Of a stretch of DNA of 64,000 bases, positions 42,609 to 51,176 are shown piece by piece. Below the pieces are notes generated by a model, which worked only from the letters and a program-made list of their open reading frames with translations, was not told where the DNA came from and searched no databases. The DNA is from CAWKEY01 sp963696315 (lineage in GTDB: Bacteria; Pseudomonadota; Gammaproteobacteria; Methylococcales; Methylomonadaceae), in the NCBI GenBank assembly GCA_963696315.1, contig CAVOJU010000012.1, positions 1 to 64,000 of the forward strand. The letters run 5' to 3'. Position 1 is the first letter of the stretch. Each line of letters starts with the position of its first letter. Position numbers and translations under genes: made by a program.

Positions 42609-43250
42609 ATGTCCTCTGTTGCTGTTATTGATTACGGAATGGGTAATTTGCATTCAATTGCAAAAGCCCTGCAACATGCCGATCCTGAAGTCGATGTGCA
42701 AATCGTTTCCGATGCCGATGTAATTTTGCAAGCAGATCGCGTGGTTTTCCCCGGAGTCGGGGCGATACGTGATTGTATGCAGGCGCTCAATCAATCGGGT
42801 TTATACGCTGTTATCCAAAGCGTAGCTAAAACAAAACCGCTGCTGGGAATTTGCTTGGGCATGCAGGCTTTGTTGACGGATAGCGAAGAAAATGACAGTA
42901 CCGACTGCCTGAATGTGATTCCAGGCCATGTCGTGCGTTTTCCCGAAGCGCTAAAAGACAGCGCCGGCAATAATCTGAAAATTCCGCACATGGGCTGGAA
43001 CCAGGTTCATCAGCGGCCGCACCCCTTGTGGCAAGGCATCCCGCAAGACAGCCGGTTTTATTTTGTGCACAGCTACTATGCACAACCTGACAATGCCGCA
43101 GTGATCGCAGCGACAACCGACTACCCTAACCCATTTGCCTGCGCCTTGGCTCAAGACAATGTTTTTGCCGTACAATTTCACCCTGAAAAAAGTCAGGCCG
43201 TCGGTTTACGGCTGCTGCAAAATTTTTTGCATTGGGATGGCCAGATTTAA
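42609..43250 (+). CDS. hisH: Imidazole glycerol phosphate synthase, glutaminase subunit
   Basis: Class I glutamine amidotransferase of 213 residues. The catalytic triad is Cys in GICLGMQAL (about residue 82) with His and Glu in VQFHPEKSQ (about residues 194-196). The PGVGAIRDCM oxyanion-strand region is present. It supplies ammonia to HisF. 85 bases separate it from hisB. Confidence 0.97.
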   Translation: MSSVAVIDYGMGNLHSIAKALQHADPEVDVQIVSDADVILQADRVVFPGVGAIRDCMQALNQSGLYAVIQSVAKTKPLLGICLGMQALLTDSEENDSTDCLNVIPGHVVRFPEALKDSAGNNLKIPHMGWNQVHQRPHPLWQGIPQDSRFYFVHSYYAQPDNAAVIAATTDYPNPFACALAQDNVFAVQFHPEKSQAVGLRLLQNFLHWDGQI

Positions 43251-43285
43251 ATTCACAATCATACGCTGTTGAGGTTTTATTATTT

Positions 43286-44017
43286 ATGCTGTTGATACCT
43301 GCAATTGATTTAAAAGAAGGCAAATGCGTCCGTTTGCGGCAGGGGCGAATGGATGAGGACACGGTATTTTCCGATGACCCGGTTGCCGTCGCCGGCAAGT
43401 GGGTCGCCGCCGGCGCCAAAAGACTGCATTTGGTCGATCTGGACGGTGCCTTTGCCGGCAAACCGGTCAATGCCGAGGTGATTCATGCCATCGTCGAGGC
43501 CTACCCGACTGTGCCGGTGCAGATTGGCGGCGGCATTCGCGACGAAGAAACCATTCAAATTTATCTGAATGCCGGTGTCGAATACGTGATTATCGGCACC
43601 AAGGCGGTCAATGCGCCGCACTTTGTCAAAGATATGGCGCTGGAATATCCACGGCGCATCATCGTCGGACTCGATGCCAAAGACGGCAAGGTGGCTATCG
43701 ACGGCTGGTCCAAACTATCGCGGCATGATGTGATCGATCTGGCTCAGCATTTTGAAGAAGATGGCGTCGAGGCCATTATTTACACCGATATTTCCCGTGA
43801 CGGCATGATGCAGGGCGTAAATGTCGAAGCCACCGCCCGCCTGGCGCGGGCAATCAAGATCCCGGTGATCGCCTCCGGCGGCATCACCAATATGGATGAC
43901 ATCAGAGCCCTGGGCGCGGTTGCCGGCGACGGCATCATGGGCGCCATTACCGGGCGGGCCATTTATGAAGGCACGCTGGATTTTGCCGAAGCCGAAAAAC
44001 TGGCTGAATCCTTCTAA
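43286..44017 (+). CDS. hisA: ProFAR isomerase
   Basis: TIM-barrel enzyme of 243 residues. It starts MLLIPAIDLKEGKCVRL with the catalytic Asp (D8) and has YTDISRDGMMQG with the second catalytic Asp near residue 129. Phosphate-binding loops are IQIGGGIRD-like (QIGGGIRDEETI) and IASGGITNMDD. An earlier open frame from 43,232 overlaps hisH and is not the start. The enzyme opens the ProFAR ring to PRFAR. Confidence 0.97.
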   Translation: MLLIPAIDLKEGKCVRLRQGRMDEDTVFSDDPVAVAGKWVAAGAKRLHLVDLDGAFAGKPVNAEVIHAIVEAYPTVPVQIGGGIRDEETIQIYLNAGVEYVIIGTKAVNAPHFVKDMALEYPRRIIVGLDAKDGKVAIDGWSKLSRHDVIDLAQHFEEDGVEAIIYTDISRDGMMQGVNVEATARLARAIKIPVIASGGITNMDDIRALGAVAGDGIMGAITGRAIYEGTLDFAEAEKLAESF

Positions 44018-44021
44018 AATC

Positions 44022-44798
44022 ATGAGCCTGGCTAAACGTATCATTCCCTGTCTGGATGTCGATAACGGCCGCGTCGTCAAGGGCGTCAAGTTTGTCGATA
44101 TTCGTGATGCCGGTGATCCGGTTGAAATCGCCAGACGTTATGACCGCGAGGGCGCCGACGAAATCACCTTTCTGGATATTACCGCCACTCACCACGACCG
44201 CGACACCATCGTGCATGTGGTCGAACAGGTGGCCAGCGAGGTTTTTATTCCGCTGACCGTCGGCGGCGGCATCAGAACGCTGGACGATATTCGCCGTATG
44301 CTCAATGCCGGCGCCGACAAGGTCGGCATTAACAGTGCGGCGGTTGCAAATCCCGAATTTGTGCGTGAAGCGGCGCAGCGTTTCGGTTCGCAGTGTATCG
44401 TCGTTGCCATTGATGCCAAAAAAGTCAGCCAGCCCGGCGAAACGGATCGCTGGGAACTATTCACGCACGGTGGACGCAAACCGACCGGCATTAATGCCGT
44501 CGAGTGGGCGAAAAAAATGGTCGACTTCGGCGCCGGTGAAATTCTGTTGACCAGCATGGACCGGGACGGCACCCGGGAAGGGTTTGATCTGCAATTGACC
44601 CGCACCATCAGCGAAGCCGTAACCGTGCCGGTGATTGCCTCCGGCGGCGTCGGCAATCTCGACCATCTGGCCGATGGCGTGATTGAAGGCAAAGCCGATG
44701 CCGTGCTGGCGGCGAGCATTTTTCACTTTGCCGAATACAGTATTGAACAGGCGAAAAAGCACATGGCGGCGCGCGGCATCGAGGTGCGCTTGAAATGA
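44022..44798 (+). CDS. hisF: Imidazole glycerol phosphate synthase, cyclase subunit
   Basis: TIM-barrel protein of 258 residues: MSLAKRIIPCLDVDNGRVVKGV with the catalytic Asp (D11), LTVGGGIRTLDD, LLTSMDRDGTREGFD with the second Asp near residue 130-180, and IASGGVGNLDH. It joins with HisH to make IGP and AICAR. The longer frame upstream (43,896) overlaps hisA. Its stop overlaps the hisI start (ATGA). Confidence 0.97.
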   Translation: MSLAKRIIPCLDVDNGRVVKGVKFVDIRDAGDPVEIARRYDREGADEITFLDITATHHDRDTIVHVVEQVASEVFIPLTVGGGIRTLDDIRRMLNAGADKVGINSAAVANPEFVREAAQRFGSQCIVVAIDAKKVSQPGETDRWELFTHGGRKPTGINAVEWAKKMVDFGAGEILLTSMDRDGTREGFDLQLTRTISEAVTVPVIASGGVGNLDHLADGVIEGKADAVLAASIFHFAEYSIEQAKKHMAARGIEVRLK

Positions 44799-45187
44799 GC
44801 ACAGCCTGGCTGGATGAAATACGCTGGAGCGAAGACGGTCTGATCCCGGTCATTGCGCAGCAGGCCGATACCGGCAGAATCCTGATGTTTGCCTGGATGA
44901 ACCGCGAGTCATTGGCCCTGACTGTGGCGGAAGGCTATGCCGTGTACTGGTCAAGATCACGTCATAAATTATGGCGTAAAGGCGAAGAATCCGGCCACCG
45001 GCAAAAAATTATCGGCGTGTTCCTGGATTGTGATGAAGATGTCATTTTGCTCAAGATTGAACAGGAAGGCGGCATTGCTTGTCATACTGGCCGTGAAAGC
45101 TGTTTTTATCGGCAACTGCTTGATGGCCAGTGGCAAAGTGTAGAGCCGGTGTTAAAAGATCCCGCGACTATTTACAAAAAGCCATGA
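44795..45187 (+). CDS. hisI: Phosphoribosyl-AMP cyclohydrolase
   Basis: Monofunctional enzyme of 130 residues. WSRSRHKLWRKGEESGH and the metal-binding CDEDVILLKIEQ and GIACHTGRESCFY segments are typical, with three zinc cysteines. It starts within the hisF stop, and its last bases overlap the hisE start. Confidence 0.96.
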   Translation: MSTAWLDEIRWSEDGLIPVIAQQADTGRILMFAWMNRESLALTVAEGYAVYWSRSRHKLWRKGEESGHRQKIIGVFLDCDEDVILLKIEQEGGIACHTGRESCFYRQLLDGQWQSVEPVLKDPATIYKKP

Positions 45188-45501
45188 ACGACGTATTACA
45201 ACAATTAGCGCACATTCTGGAGCAGCGTAAACTGGAGTCGGCAGACAAATCTTATGTTGCCAGTCTTTACGCCAAGGGCTTGGACACGATTCTGAAAAAA
45301 ATCGGCGAGGAAGCCACGGAAACAGTTATCGCGGCCAAAGGCGGTGATAAAAAGCAGATTGTTTATGAGACCGCCGATCTCTGGTTTCACTGCATGGTGT
45401 TGCTGGCAGATCAGGGGCTGGGGCCGGATGATGTCTTGCAGGAGCTGCAACGCCGTTTTGGCTTGTCCGGCCTTGAAGAAAAAGCCCAGCGCAACAAATA
45501 A
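45184..45501 (+). CDS. hisE: Phosphoribosyl-ATP pyrophosphatase
   Basis: All-helical MazG-like enzyme of 105 residues. KKIGEEATETVIAAKGGD and YETADLWFHCMVLL hold the acidic metal-binding residues (EExxE and ExxD). The hisE gene being separate from hisI is usual in this group of bacteria. Start at ATG 45,184, overlapping hisI by 4 bases. Confidence 0.96.
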   Translation: MNDVLQQLAHILEQRKLESADKSYVASLYAKGLDTILKKIGEEATETVIAAKGGDKKQIVYETADLWFHCMVLLADQGLGPDDVLQELQRRFGLSGLEEKAQRNK

Positions 45502-45548
45502 ATGACTATTCAAAGACTCGTCTTGAGTCGATTACCTGGAGTTATAAA

Positions 45549-45764
45549 ATGGGTCTAAGCATTCCACACCTGTTAGTTGTTTTGGCTATTGTCATTATTA
45601 TCTTTGGCACCAAACGCCTGCGTAACCTGGGCGCTGATTTAGGCGGCGCTATCAAAGGTTTCCGCGCGGCCGTTAAAGAAGGTGAAGAAGATAAAAAGCC
45701 CGAAGAAGATGCCGGGCACACCATCGAAGGCGAAGTAACATCCAAAAAAAACGAGAACAGTTAA
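45549..45764 (+). CDS. tatA: Sec-independent protein translocase TatA
   Basis: Protein of 71 residues: one N-terminal membrane segment (MGLSIPHLLVVLAIVIIIFG), the FGTKRLRNLG hinge, and an amphipathic helix (LGGAIKGFRAAVKEGEE) followed by an acidic tail. It oligomerises to make the Tat pore for folded proteins. It starts 47 bases after hisE, a his-tat order also seen in other gamma- and betaproteobacteria. Confidence 0.95.
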   Translation: MGLSIPHLLVVLAIVIIIFGTKRLRNLGADLGGAIKGFRAAVKEGEEDKKPEEDAGHTIEGEVTSKKNENS

Positions 45765-45773
45765 ACTGCTGTT

Positions 45774-46097
45774 ATGTTTGATATAGGCTTCTCCGAACTG
45801 TGTATGATTGGCCTGGTCGCCTTATTGGTGATTGGGCCGGAAAGATTGCCCAAGGTAGCTCGGCTTGCAGGCTTTTGGCTGGGCAAGACGCGCAACATGA
45901 TTGCTTCTGTCAAGGCTGAAATCAGAGAAGAACTACACGCCGAAGAAATGCGTCAGATCTTCAAAGAACAGGCCGGTATGAAAGAATTTCGGCAAATACT
46001 CGATGACGTCTCAACGACAGCCGACTCGGTAAAATCGTCGCTCGAGCAGTTGCCGGACACTCTCGCAGACCAGACCAAACCGAATGAATCAAAATGA
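45774..46097 (+). CDS. tatB: Sec-independent protein translocase TatB
   Basis: Protein of 107 residues: MFDIGFSELCMIGLVALLVIGPERLPKVAR, in parts MFDIGFSELC and LLVIGPERLPKVAR, with the conserved Glu near residue 8 and the GPERLP hinge, then an amphipathic helix and an acidic tail. It forms the substrate-receptor complex with TatC. Its end overlaps the tatC start by 14 bases. Confidence 0.95.
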   Translation: MFDIGFSELCMIGLVALLVIGPERLPKVARLAGFWLGKTRNMIASVKAEIREELHAEEMRQIFKEQAGMKEFRQILDDVSTTADSVKSSLEQLPDTLADQTKPNESK

Positions 46098-46824
46098 ATT
46101 CGAAGGGGCTGCAGAGCAGCCTTTTATCAGTCATCTGATTGAATTGCGCGATCGTCTGTTGCGTATCGTTTTATGCGTACTGGCCGTGTTTTTAGCACTG
46201 GCAGCTTATGCAAATGAAATCTATAGCCTTCTGGCGGGCCCATTAATGAAGCACATGCCGGCAAACAGCACCATGATTGCTATAGACCCGGCCTCGCCTT
46301 TTTTTACACCCTTTAAACTGGCGCTGGTGGTCGCGGCATTTCTTTCCGTCCCCTTCATTCTTTATCAGTTTTGGGCGTTTGTAGCGCCCGGCTTGTACAA
46401 GCGCGAACGGCGGATGATCTTACCGTTATTGATTGCCAGTACAGTGCTGTTTTATCTGGGCGTGGCATTTGCCTATTTTGTGGTTTTCCCATTGGTTTTT
46501 GGTTTTTTAACGGCCGCCGCTCCCGAAGGGGTCGCGGTGATGACCGATATTGCCAAGTATCTGGATTTTGTTTTAACCATATTCTTTGCTTTCGGCATTT
46601 GTTTTGAAGTGCCGATATTTACCATCGTCATGGTCTGGACCGGATTGACCACACCCGCCAGTCTGGCTGAGAAGCGGCCCTATGTGGTGGTTGGCGCATT
46701 TATTATCGGTGCATTTTTAACCCCGCCCGATGCCATCTCTCAAACCTTGCTGGCCGTTCCGATGTGGATGCTGTTTGAATTGGGCTTGCTGTTTTCAAGG
46801 TTTTTCGTACCAACGGCCAATTGA
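46084..46824 (+). CDS. tatC: Sec-independent protein translocase TatC (tail frameshifted)
   Basis: Six-segment membrane receptor of 246 residues: HLIELRDRLLRI at the N-terminus, FKLALVVAAFLSVPFILYQFWAF, in parts FKLALVVAAFLS and YQFWAFVAPGLYKRERR, and LTPPDAISQTLLAVPMW at the end. The frame stops at RFFVPTAN. In the next frame the sequence continues RPIDAEMENQLDALEKQDE with a stop at 46,873, the kind of acidic tail expected, so one extra base near 46,812 probably truncated it. The membrane core is complete, so function should not depend on this. Confidence 0.93.
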   Translation: MNQNEFEGAAEQPFISHLIELRDRLLRIVLCVLAVFLALAAYANEIYSLLAGPLMKHMPANSTMIAIDPASPFFTPFKLALVVAAFLSVPFILYQFWAFVAPGLYKRERRMILPLLIASTVLFYLGVAFAYFVVFPLVFGFLTAAAPEGVAVMTDIAKYLDFVLTIFFAFGICFEVPIFTIVMVWTGLTTPASLAEKRPYVVVGAFIIGAFLTPPDAISQTLLAVPMWMLFELGLLFSRFFVPTAN

Positions 46825-46888
46825 TGCCGAAATGGAAAACCAGCTGGATGCGCTTGAAAAACAGGATGAGTAGTGGCGGTCTACCCGC

Positions 46889-47495
46889 CTATAAAGCCCC
46901 AGCCTCCCGAAGCAAATTGAAAATCTGTTCCGCCATGCGCTGGTAGCCTTCATCATTGGGATGAACCATGTCCGATTTCAATCGCTTGTCACCCAGAATA
47001 TCAGGCAAGGTATCCAGATCGGTCAAAATGTGCTGCTCTTCTCCGATAACCCGATAGAAATCCGCGCTGCTTAACAAAAACAAATGCGGCTCGGGCACGC
47101 CCAGCATAACGATGGCGATATTTCGATTTCTGGCTTCGGCAATCATTTTATTCAGATGCTCAACCGTTTGTGAGCTGGGGATTTTTCTAAGCATGTCGTT
47201 GCCGCCATGGATCAAAATAAGCAATGCCGGCCGATATTGATCCAGCAACTGCCGGCAGCCGCTTAAGCCCGTCGCTGCTGATTTCACCGGGGACACCTTC
47301 ATTGATCACTTCGCGCGCTGTCAGTCCGGCCAGCATACTCGGGTAATCATGCTGCCGGGATGCGCCGGCACCATAAGTCAGGCTATCGCCAAAAGCCAGA
47401 ATAACCGCCTCGTCAGGTAATTTGGCCAGCGTTTCGGAAGGCCGGTTACAGGCCGTGAGCAGAAAAATAAGTACAACTAATAGAAATCGCGTCAT
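46889..47495 (-). pseudogene. SGNH-hydrolase / TesA-like lipoprotein, frameshifted near 47,250
   Basis: Read across one shift, this is a lysophospholipase L1-like esterase of about 200 residues. The N-terminus is a lipoprotein signal (MTRFLLVVLIFLLTAC, cysteine 16). The serine block is ILAFGDSLTYGAGAS; then GVPGEISSDGLKRLPA, where one extra base breaks the frame, and LLDQYRPALLILIHGGNDML (block III). The C-terminal catalytic pair is DMVHPNDEGY. All four SGNH blocks are present, so the break may be a base error. It is convergent with tatC. Confidence 0.85.
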
Positions 47496-47513
47496 GACTC
47501 GGAGCCCTTGGCA

Positions 47514-48245
47514 ATGCCAAAAAATATTTTAATTACCGGCGCAGCAAAACGTATCGGCGCCGCCTGCGCCCGGTTATTACATGAAGAAGGCTGTAATGTT
47601 TTTTTGCATTATAGATCGTCAAAAACCGAAGCCTTACAGTTAAGCACCGAGTTAAACCAAAAACGCCCAAATTCAGCGCAAATAATGCAGGCTGACTTAC
47701 TGGACATGGCGGAACTGGCATCAGTTGCCGAAGCCGCTTGTTCGGCCTGGGGCGGAATCGATGTGCTGGTGAATAATGCCTCGTCGTTTTCTGCCATGGC
47801 GGTCGGTGAAGTTACCGGGTCGCATTGGGATGAGACTTTGGGCAGCAATCTGAAAGCGCCGTTTTTTCTGGCCCAATTATTGGCAGAGACTTTAACTGAA
47901 AACAAAGGCTGCATCGTGAATATAGTCGATATTCATGCCGAACGGGGCCTGAAGGGTTATCCCGCGTATAGTATCGCCAAAGCAGGCCTAGCTGCCATGA
48001 CCCGCGTCCTGGCCAAGGAATTAGGCCCGGAGGTCAGGGTCAATGCCGTGGCGCCTGGCGCCATACTGTGGCCTGAAACCAATTTATCGGAGCAGGACAA
48101 AGCGCAGATTCTGCAACGTGTGCTATTACAGCGTACCGGTGAACCGATGGATATTGCCAGGGCTGTACGTTTTCTGATTAACGATGCTGATTACATCACC
48201 GGACAAATTATCACCGTGGATGGCGGCCGAACGCTATTTTGCTGA
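47514..48245 (+). CDS. Pteridine reductase (FolM/PTR1-like SDR)
   Basis: SDR enzyme of 243 residues. The nucleotide loop is ITGAAKRIGAACARLL with the Arg typical of pteridine reductases; VNNASSFSAM and the catalytic AYSIAKAGLAA follow. It probably reduces dihydrobiopterin or dihydromonapterin to the tetrahydro form. It is next to folK and folB, which supports a pterin role. The start is ATG 47,514 (MPKNILIT); a TTG lies two codons upstream. It overlaps folK by 12 bases at the 3' ends. Confidence 0.87.
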   Translation: MPKNILITGAAKRIGAACARLLHEEGCNVFLHYRSSKTEALQLSTELNQKRPNSAQIMQADLLDMAELASVAEAACSAWGGIDVLVNNASSFSAMAVGEVTGSHWDETLGSNLKAPFFLAQLLAETLTENKGCIVNIVDIHAERGLKGYPAYSIAKAGLAAMTRVLAKELGPEVRVNAVAPGAILWPETNLSEQDKAQILQRVLLQRTGEPMDIARAVRFLINDADYITGQIITVDGGRTLFC

Positions 48246-48734
48246 TGTCCAGGCCGGCGTAATGCGCTTTTGCCTGAGCTCGGATTTGTCGAATGCTGCC
48301 CAGAGCTCGGCATAGCTGAGATGGCTGACAGGGTGCCGCAAGGTCGCGGCGATTTCCGCCAAAGGTTCCAGGACAAAAGCGTAGTGTTCAATTTCATCGC
48401 GCGGAATTTGCAAAGATCCATCGCGAATAATGAGATCGCCATAAAGCAGCAGATCCAAATCCAGGGTTCTTGGGGTAAATTTTTTGCTGTCTCGGCTGCG
48501 ACCATGTTCCAGTTCAATCTGTCGCAGTTGCTTGGCGATATCCTTGACATCCAAGTCGGACTCAAAGGCGACCACCAAGTTGTAGAATGTATCCCCGGTG
48601 AAACCGACCGGCTCGGATTCATAAATACTGGAGACCGTCAGTTCGCCAAACCGCTCGGCGAGCGCTTTCAGGCTCGAAGGAATATGCTGATCCTTGTCAA
48701 TGTTGCTGCCGATGCTGACGTAGACAGTGGGCAC
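48234..48734 (-). CDS. folK: 6-hydroxymethyl-7,8-dihydropterin pyrophosphokinase
   Basis: Protein of 166 residues: VYVSIGSNIDKDQHI at the N-terminus, SSIYESEPVG, FYNLVVAFESDL, and the signature RTLDLDLLLYGD with the two metal-binding Asp residues. It transfers pyrophosphate from ATP to the pterin in folate synthesis. It follows folB by 2 bases on the same strand. Confidence 0.96.
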   Translation of the reverse strand: MPTVYVSIGSNIDKDQHIPSSLKALAERFGELTVSSIYESEPVGFTGDTFYNLVVAFESDLDVKDIAKQLRQIELEHGRSRDSKKFTPRTLDLDLLLYGDLIIRDGSLQIPRDEIEHYAFVLEPLAEIAATLRHPVSHLSYAELWAAFDKSELRQKRITPAWTSAK

Positions 48735-48736
48735 GC

Positions 48737-49090
48737 TTATTTCTCGCCGCGCTCAATAACAATGCCGACATCGCTGGCCCCGCTGATGGCGCCTTTTTTA
48801 TTCAGGGTAATTTTTACCCACGGCACCTTGAATTCATGGCGAATGATGTTGGCTATTTCCACAATCAATTTTTCAACCAGAAAAAACTGACTTCCCTCAA
48901 CAAAAGAAATGATGCGCTTGGACACGGTTTTGTAATCCAGGGTAAACTCAATATCGTCAGTTTCGGCTGCTTTTTCAATATCATAAGCCATTTCAATATC
49001 CAGCACGACGGTTTGCCGGGTCTGCCTTTCCCAGTCATAAATGCCGATGATGGTTTGAATTTCAAGTCCGCCTAAAAATATGATGTCCAT
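48737..49090 (-). CDS. folB: Dihydroneopterin aldolase
   Basis: Protein of 117 residues: DIIFLGGLEIQTIIGIYDWER, in parts FLGGLEIQTIIGIYDWERQ, with the active-site Glu and Tyr, and LDYKTVSKRI and FLVEKLIVEIANII in the core, ending in VKITLNKKGAI. It cleaves dihydroneopterin to 6-hydroxymethyl-dihydropterin, the FolK substrate. It is divergent from plsY with a 94-base gap. Confidence 0.96.
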   Translation of the reverse strand: MDIIFLGGLEIQTIIGIYDWERQTRQTVVLDIEMAYDIEKAAETDDIEFTLDYKTVSKRIISFVEGSQFFLVEKLIVEIANIIRHEFKVPWVKITLNKKGAISGASDVGIVIERGEK

Positions 49091-49184
49091 GCTGTTTTCC
49101 GGGTATGATGTGCGTTTTTAAAAATCCTAAGTATCGGGGAAATGTCCCGGGCTTACAAGTTAAGAATGCTGAAAGGGTGAGTAT

Positions 49185-49757
49185 ATGGTTGAATGGATGT
49201 TCGTTCCGGCGGCGTATCTAATTGGCTCAATTTCCAGTGCAATTATCATTTGCCGGTTGCTGGGCTTGCCCGACCCCCGCGAACAAGGTTCGGGCAATCC
49301 CGGGGCTACCAATGTGATGCGGATAGGTGGAAAAAAAGCCGCCGCCATAACCTTGCTAGGCGATATGTTTAAAGGACTGATTCCGGTGTATGTCGCAAAT
49401 TTTTTGAGTCTGCCCCTGGAATTGCTCGCGGCAACCGGTCTGGCGGCGTTTTTTGGCCATCTTTATCCGGTGTTCTTCCATTTTAAAGGCGGCAAGGGCG
49501 TTGCGACTTCGATAGGCGTACTGCTCGGATTTTCCTGGATTTTGGGCCTTGCCGTAGCCGGTACCTGGCTGTTGATATACAAGCTGGGCAAAATTTCTTC
49601 CTTGTCGGCGCTAGTCGCCTCGACATTGTCCTCGCTTTATGCTGCGTTCATTATTGGCGACCCCGCCATTGTCACCGCCGCAATCGTGATGACCGTATTC
49701 CTGCTGTGGCGGCATAAAAGCAATATTCAACGCCTGCTGGCCGGCCAGGAGAAATAG
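49185..49757 (+). CDS. plsY: Glycerol-3-phosphate acyltransferase PlsY
   Basis: Integral membrane enzyme of 190 residues with about five segments. The three motifs are visible: GSGNPGATNVMR (residues 36-47), FFHFKGGKGVATSIG (about 98-112), and the last, weaker one around LWRHKSNIQRLLAGQEK. It makes lysophosphatidate from acyl-phosphate and glycerol-3-phosphate. plsY next to folB and tsaD is a common gammaproteobacterial order. Confidence 0.96.
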   Translation: MVEWMFVPAAYLIGSISSAIIICRLLGLPDPREQGSGNPGATNVMRIGGKKAAAITLLGDMFKGLIPVYVANFLSLPLELLAATGLAAFFGHLYPVFFHFKGGKGVATSIGVLLGFSWILGLAVAGTWLLIYKLGKISSLSALVASTLSSLYAAFIIGDPAIVTAAIVMTVFLLWRHKSNIQRLLAGQEK

Positions 49758-49818
49758 CTTATGCCTTATTCAAATGTATTTTTTCAACTGCTGGGGCATA
49801 TCCATTCACTACACTAGC

Positions 49819-50823
49819 TTAAGACAGCTCACTCATCGGCCAGCGCGGCCGGGCAAATATGTCAAGATCAAGCTGCTGGCCAGCCAACAGGCGCTGACAG
49901 CCGGCGTAAGCAATCATGGCGCCGTTGTCGGTGCAGAACTCAGGCCGGGGGAAATAAATCTCCGCCTTTTCAGCCGTAGCCATTTCAGTCAAGGCGGCGC
50001 GGATTTTTTTATTCGCGCTAACGCCCCCGGCAACCACCAACCGGTTGAGTCCGGTTTGTCTTAACGCCCTTTTGCATTTGATGCTAAGCGTGTCGGCAAC
50101 TGCATGTTGAAAAGCGTAAGCCACATCGGCTTTATCCTGGCTGGTTTTTTGCGAAGTGTTCAGCGTGTTCATGGTGAATGTCTTTAATCCGCTGAAACTG
50201 AAATCCAGGCCGGGCCGATCGGTCATCGGCCTTGGAAAGTTAAAGTTTGGCCTGCCCTGTTCGGCAAGCTCCGCCAGCTTGGGCCCGCCGGGATAGCCAA
50301 GTCCGAGCATTTTTGCGGTTTTATCAAAAGCCTCACCGGCGGCATCGTCGAGTGATTCACCCAAGAGCTGATAGCGGCCAATAGCCTCGACATGCACCAG
50401 CAGCGTATGGCCACCGGAAATCAATAAGGCGACAAAAGGAAAGGCCGGCGGATTGTCTTCGAGCATGGGCGCAAGCAGATGCCCTTCCATATGATGGACG
50501 GCAACAGCAGGAATTCGCCAGGCCCAGGCCAGACTCCTCGCGGTGGCGGCGCCGACCAAAAGCGCCCCGATCAGTCCTGGGCCCGCGGTATAGGCAATGC
50601 CTCCCAAATGACTCGATGTCAGCGCGCTTTCCTCCAGGGATTGCCTGAGCAGCGGCACCAATTTGCGGATGTGGTCGCGTGAGGCCAGTTCAGGAACAAC
50701 ACCGCCGTATTCGCCGTGCATGTCAATCTGGCTGTATAAAAAGTGATTAATCAGACCGCGTTCTGCATGATAGATGGCGACCCCGGTTTCATCGCAGGAG
50801 GTTTCTATGCCTAAAACGTACAT
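49819..50823 (-). CDS. tsaD: tRNA N6-threonylcarbamoyladenosine transferase TsaD
   Basis: Protein of 334 residues. It starts MYVLGIETSCDETGVAIY, has the metal-binding HHMEGHLLAP (about residue 110) and the ASKH-fold SGGHTLLV. It transfers the threonylcarbamoyl group to A37 of ANN-decoding tRNAs with TsaB and TsaE. A longer frame to 50,901 would reach over the rpsU promoter; the ATG at 50,823 is chosen. It is divergent from rpsU. Confidence 0.96.
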   Translation of the reverse strand: MYVLGIETSCDETGVAIYHAERGLINHFLYSQIDMHGEYGGVVPELASRDHIRKLVPLLRQSLEESALTSSHLGGIAYTAGPGLIGALLVGAATARSLAWAWRIPAVAVHHMEGHLLAPMLEDNPPAFPFVALLISGGHTLLVHVEAIGRYQLLGESLDDAAGEAFDKTAKMLGLGYPGGPKLAELAEQGRPNFNFPRPMTDRPGLDFSFSGLKTFTMNTLNTSQKTSQDKADVAYAFQHAVADTLSIKCKRALRQTGLNRLVVAGGVSANKKIRAALTEMATAEKAEIYFPRPEFCTDNGAMIAYAGCQRLLAGQQLDLDIFARPRWPMSELS

Positions 50824-50830
50824 TGAGTTT

Positions 50831-50858
50831 TTGAAAATTTTAAAAGTAAAGGTATAAT
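50831..50858 (+). promoter_or_regulatory. Sigma-70 promoter of the rpsU-dnaG-rpoD operon
   Basis: TTGAAA (50,831-50,836), 16-bp spacer, TATAAT (50,853-50,858), about 70 bases before the rpsU ATG. The -10 box is a perfect consensus. It lies in the divergent region with tsaD. Confidence 0.65.
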
Positions 50859-50927
50859 TGAGAGTTCCGTATATTCGGTGGGTCGCAGGATCCTCCTTCA
50901 CAATATTAACACAGTTGGAATTTATTA

Positions 50928-51161
50928 ATGCCGTCAGTTAAAGTCAAAGAAAACGAACCATTTGATATCGCAATTCGTCGTTTTAAACGCGCCTGTGAAA
51001 AGGCCGGAGTCCTGGCAGAAGTTCGCCGCCGCGAGTTTTATGAAAAACCCACTTCAGAGCGCAAACGCAAGGGCGCAGCCGCGGTTAAACGCCATTTGAA
51101 GAAATTGGCTCGTGAACGTTACGCACTGAAAAACCTGCGCCGCGGCCGTCCTCAGCTGTAA
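50928..51161 (+). CDS. rpsU: 30S ribosomal protein S21
   Basis: Protein of 77 residues: MPSVKVKENEPFDIAIRRFKR, in parts NEPFDIAIRRFKRACEKAG, then VRRREFYEKPTSERKRK and KKLARERYA. The usual S21 is about 70 residues; this one ends in ALKNLRRGRPQL, a short basic extension. It helps mRNA binding on the 30S subunit. First gene of the macromolecular-synthesis operon. Confidence 0.96.
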   Translation: MPSVKVKENEPFDIAIRRFKRACEKAGVLAEVRRREFYEKPTSERKRKGAAAVKRHLKKLARERYALKNLRRGRPQL

Positions 51162-51176
51162 AGCGAGGCCGACCCC

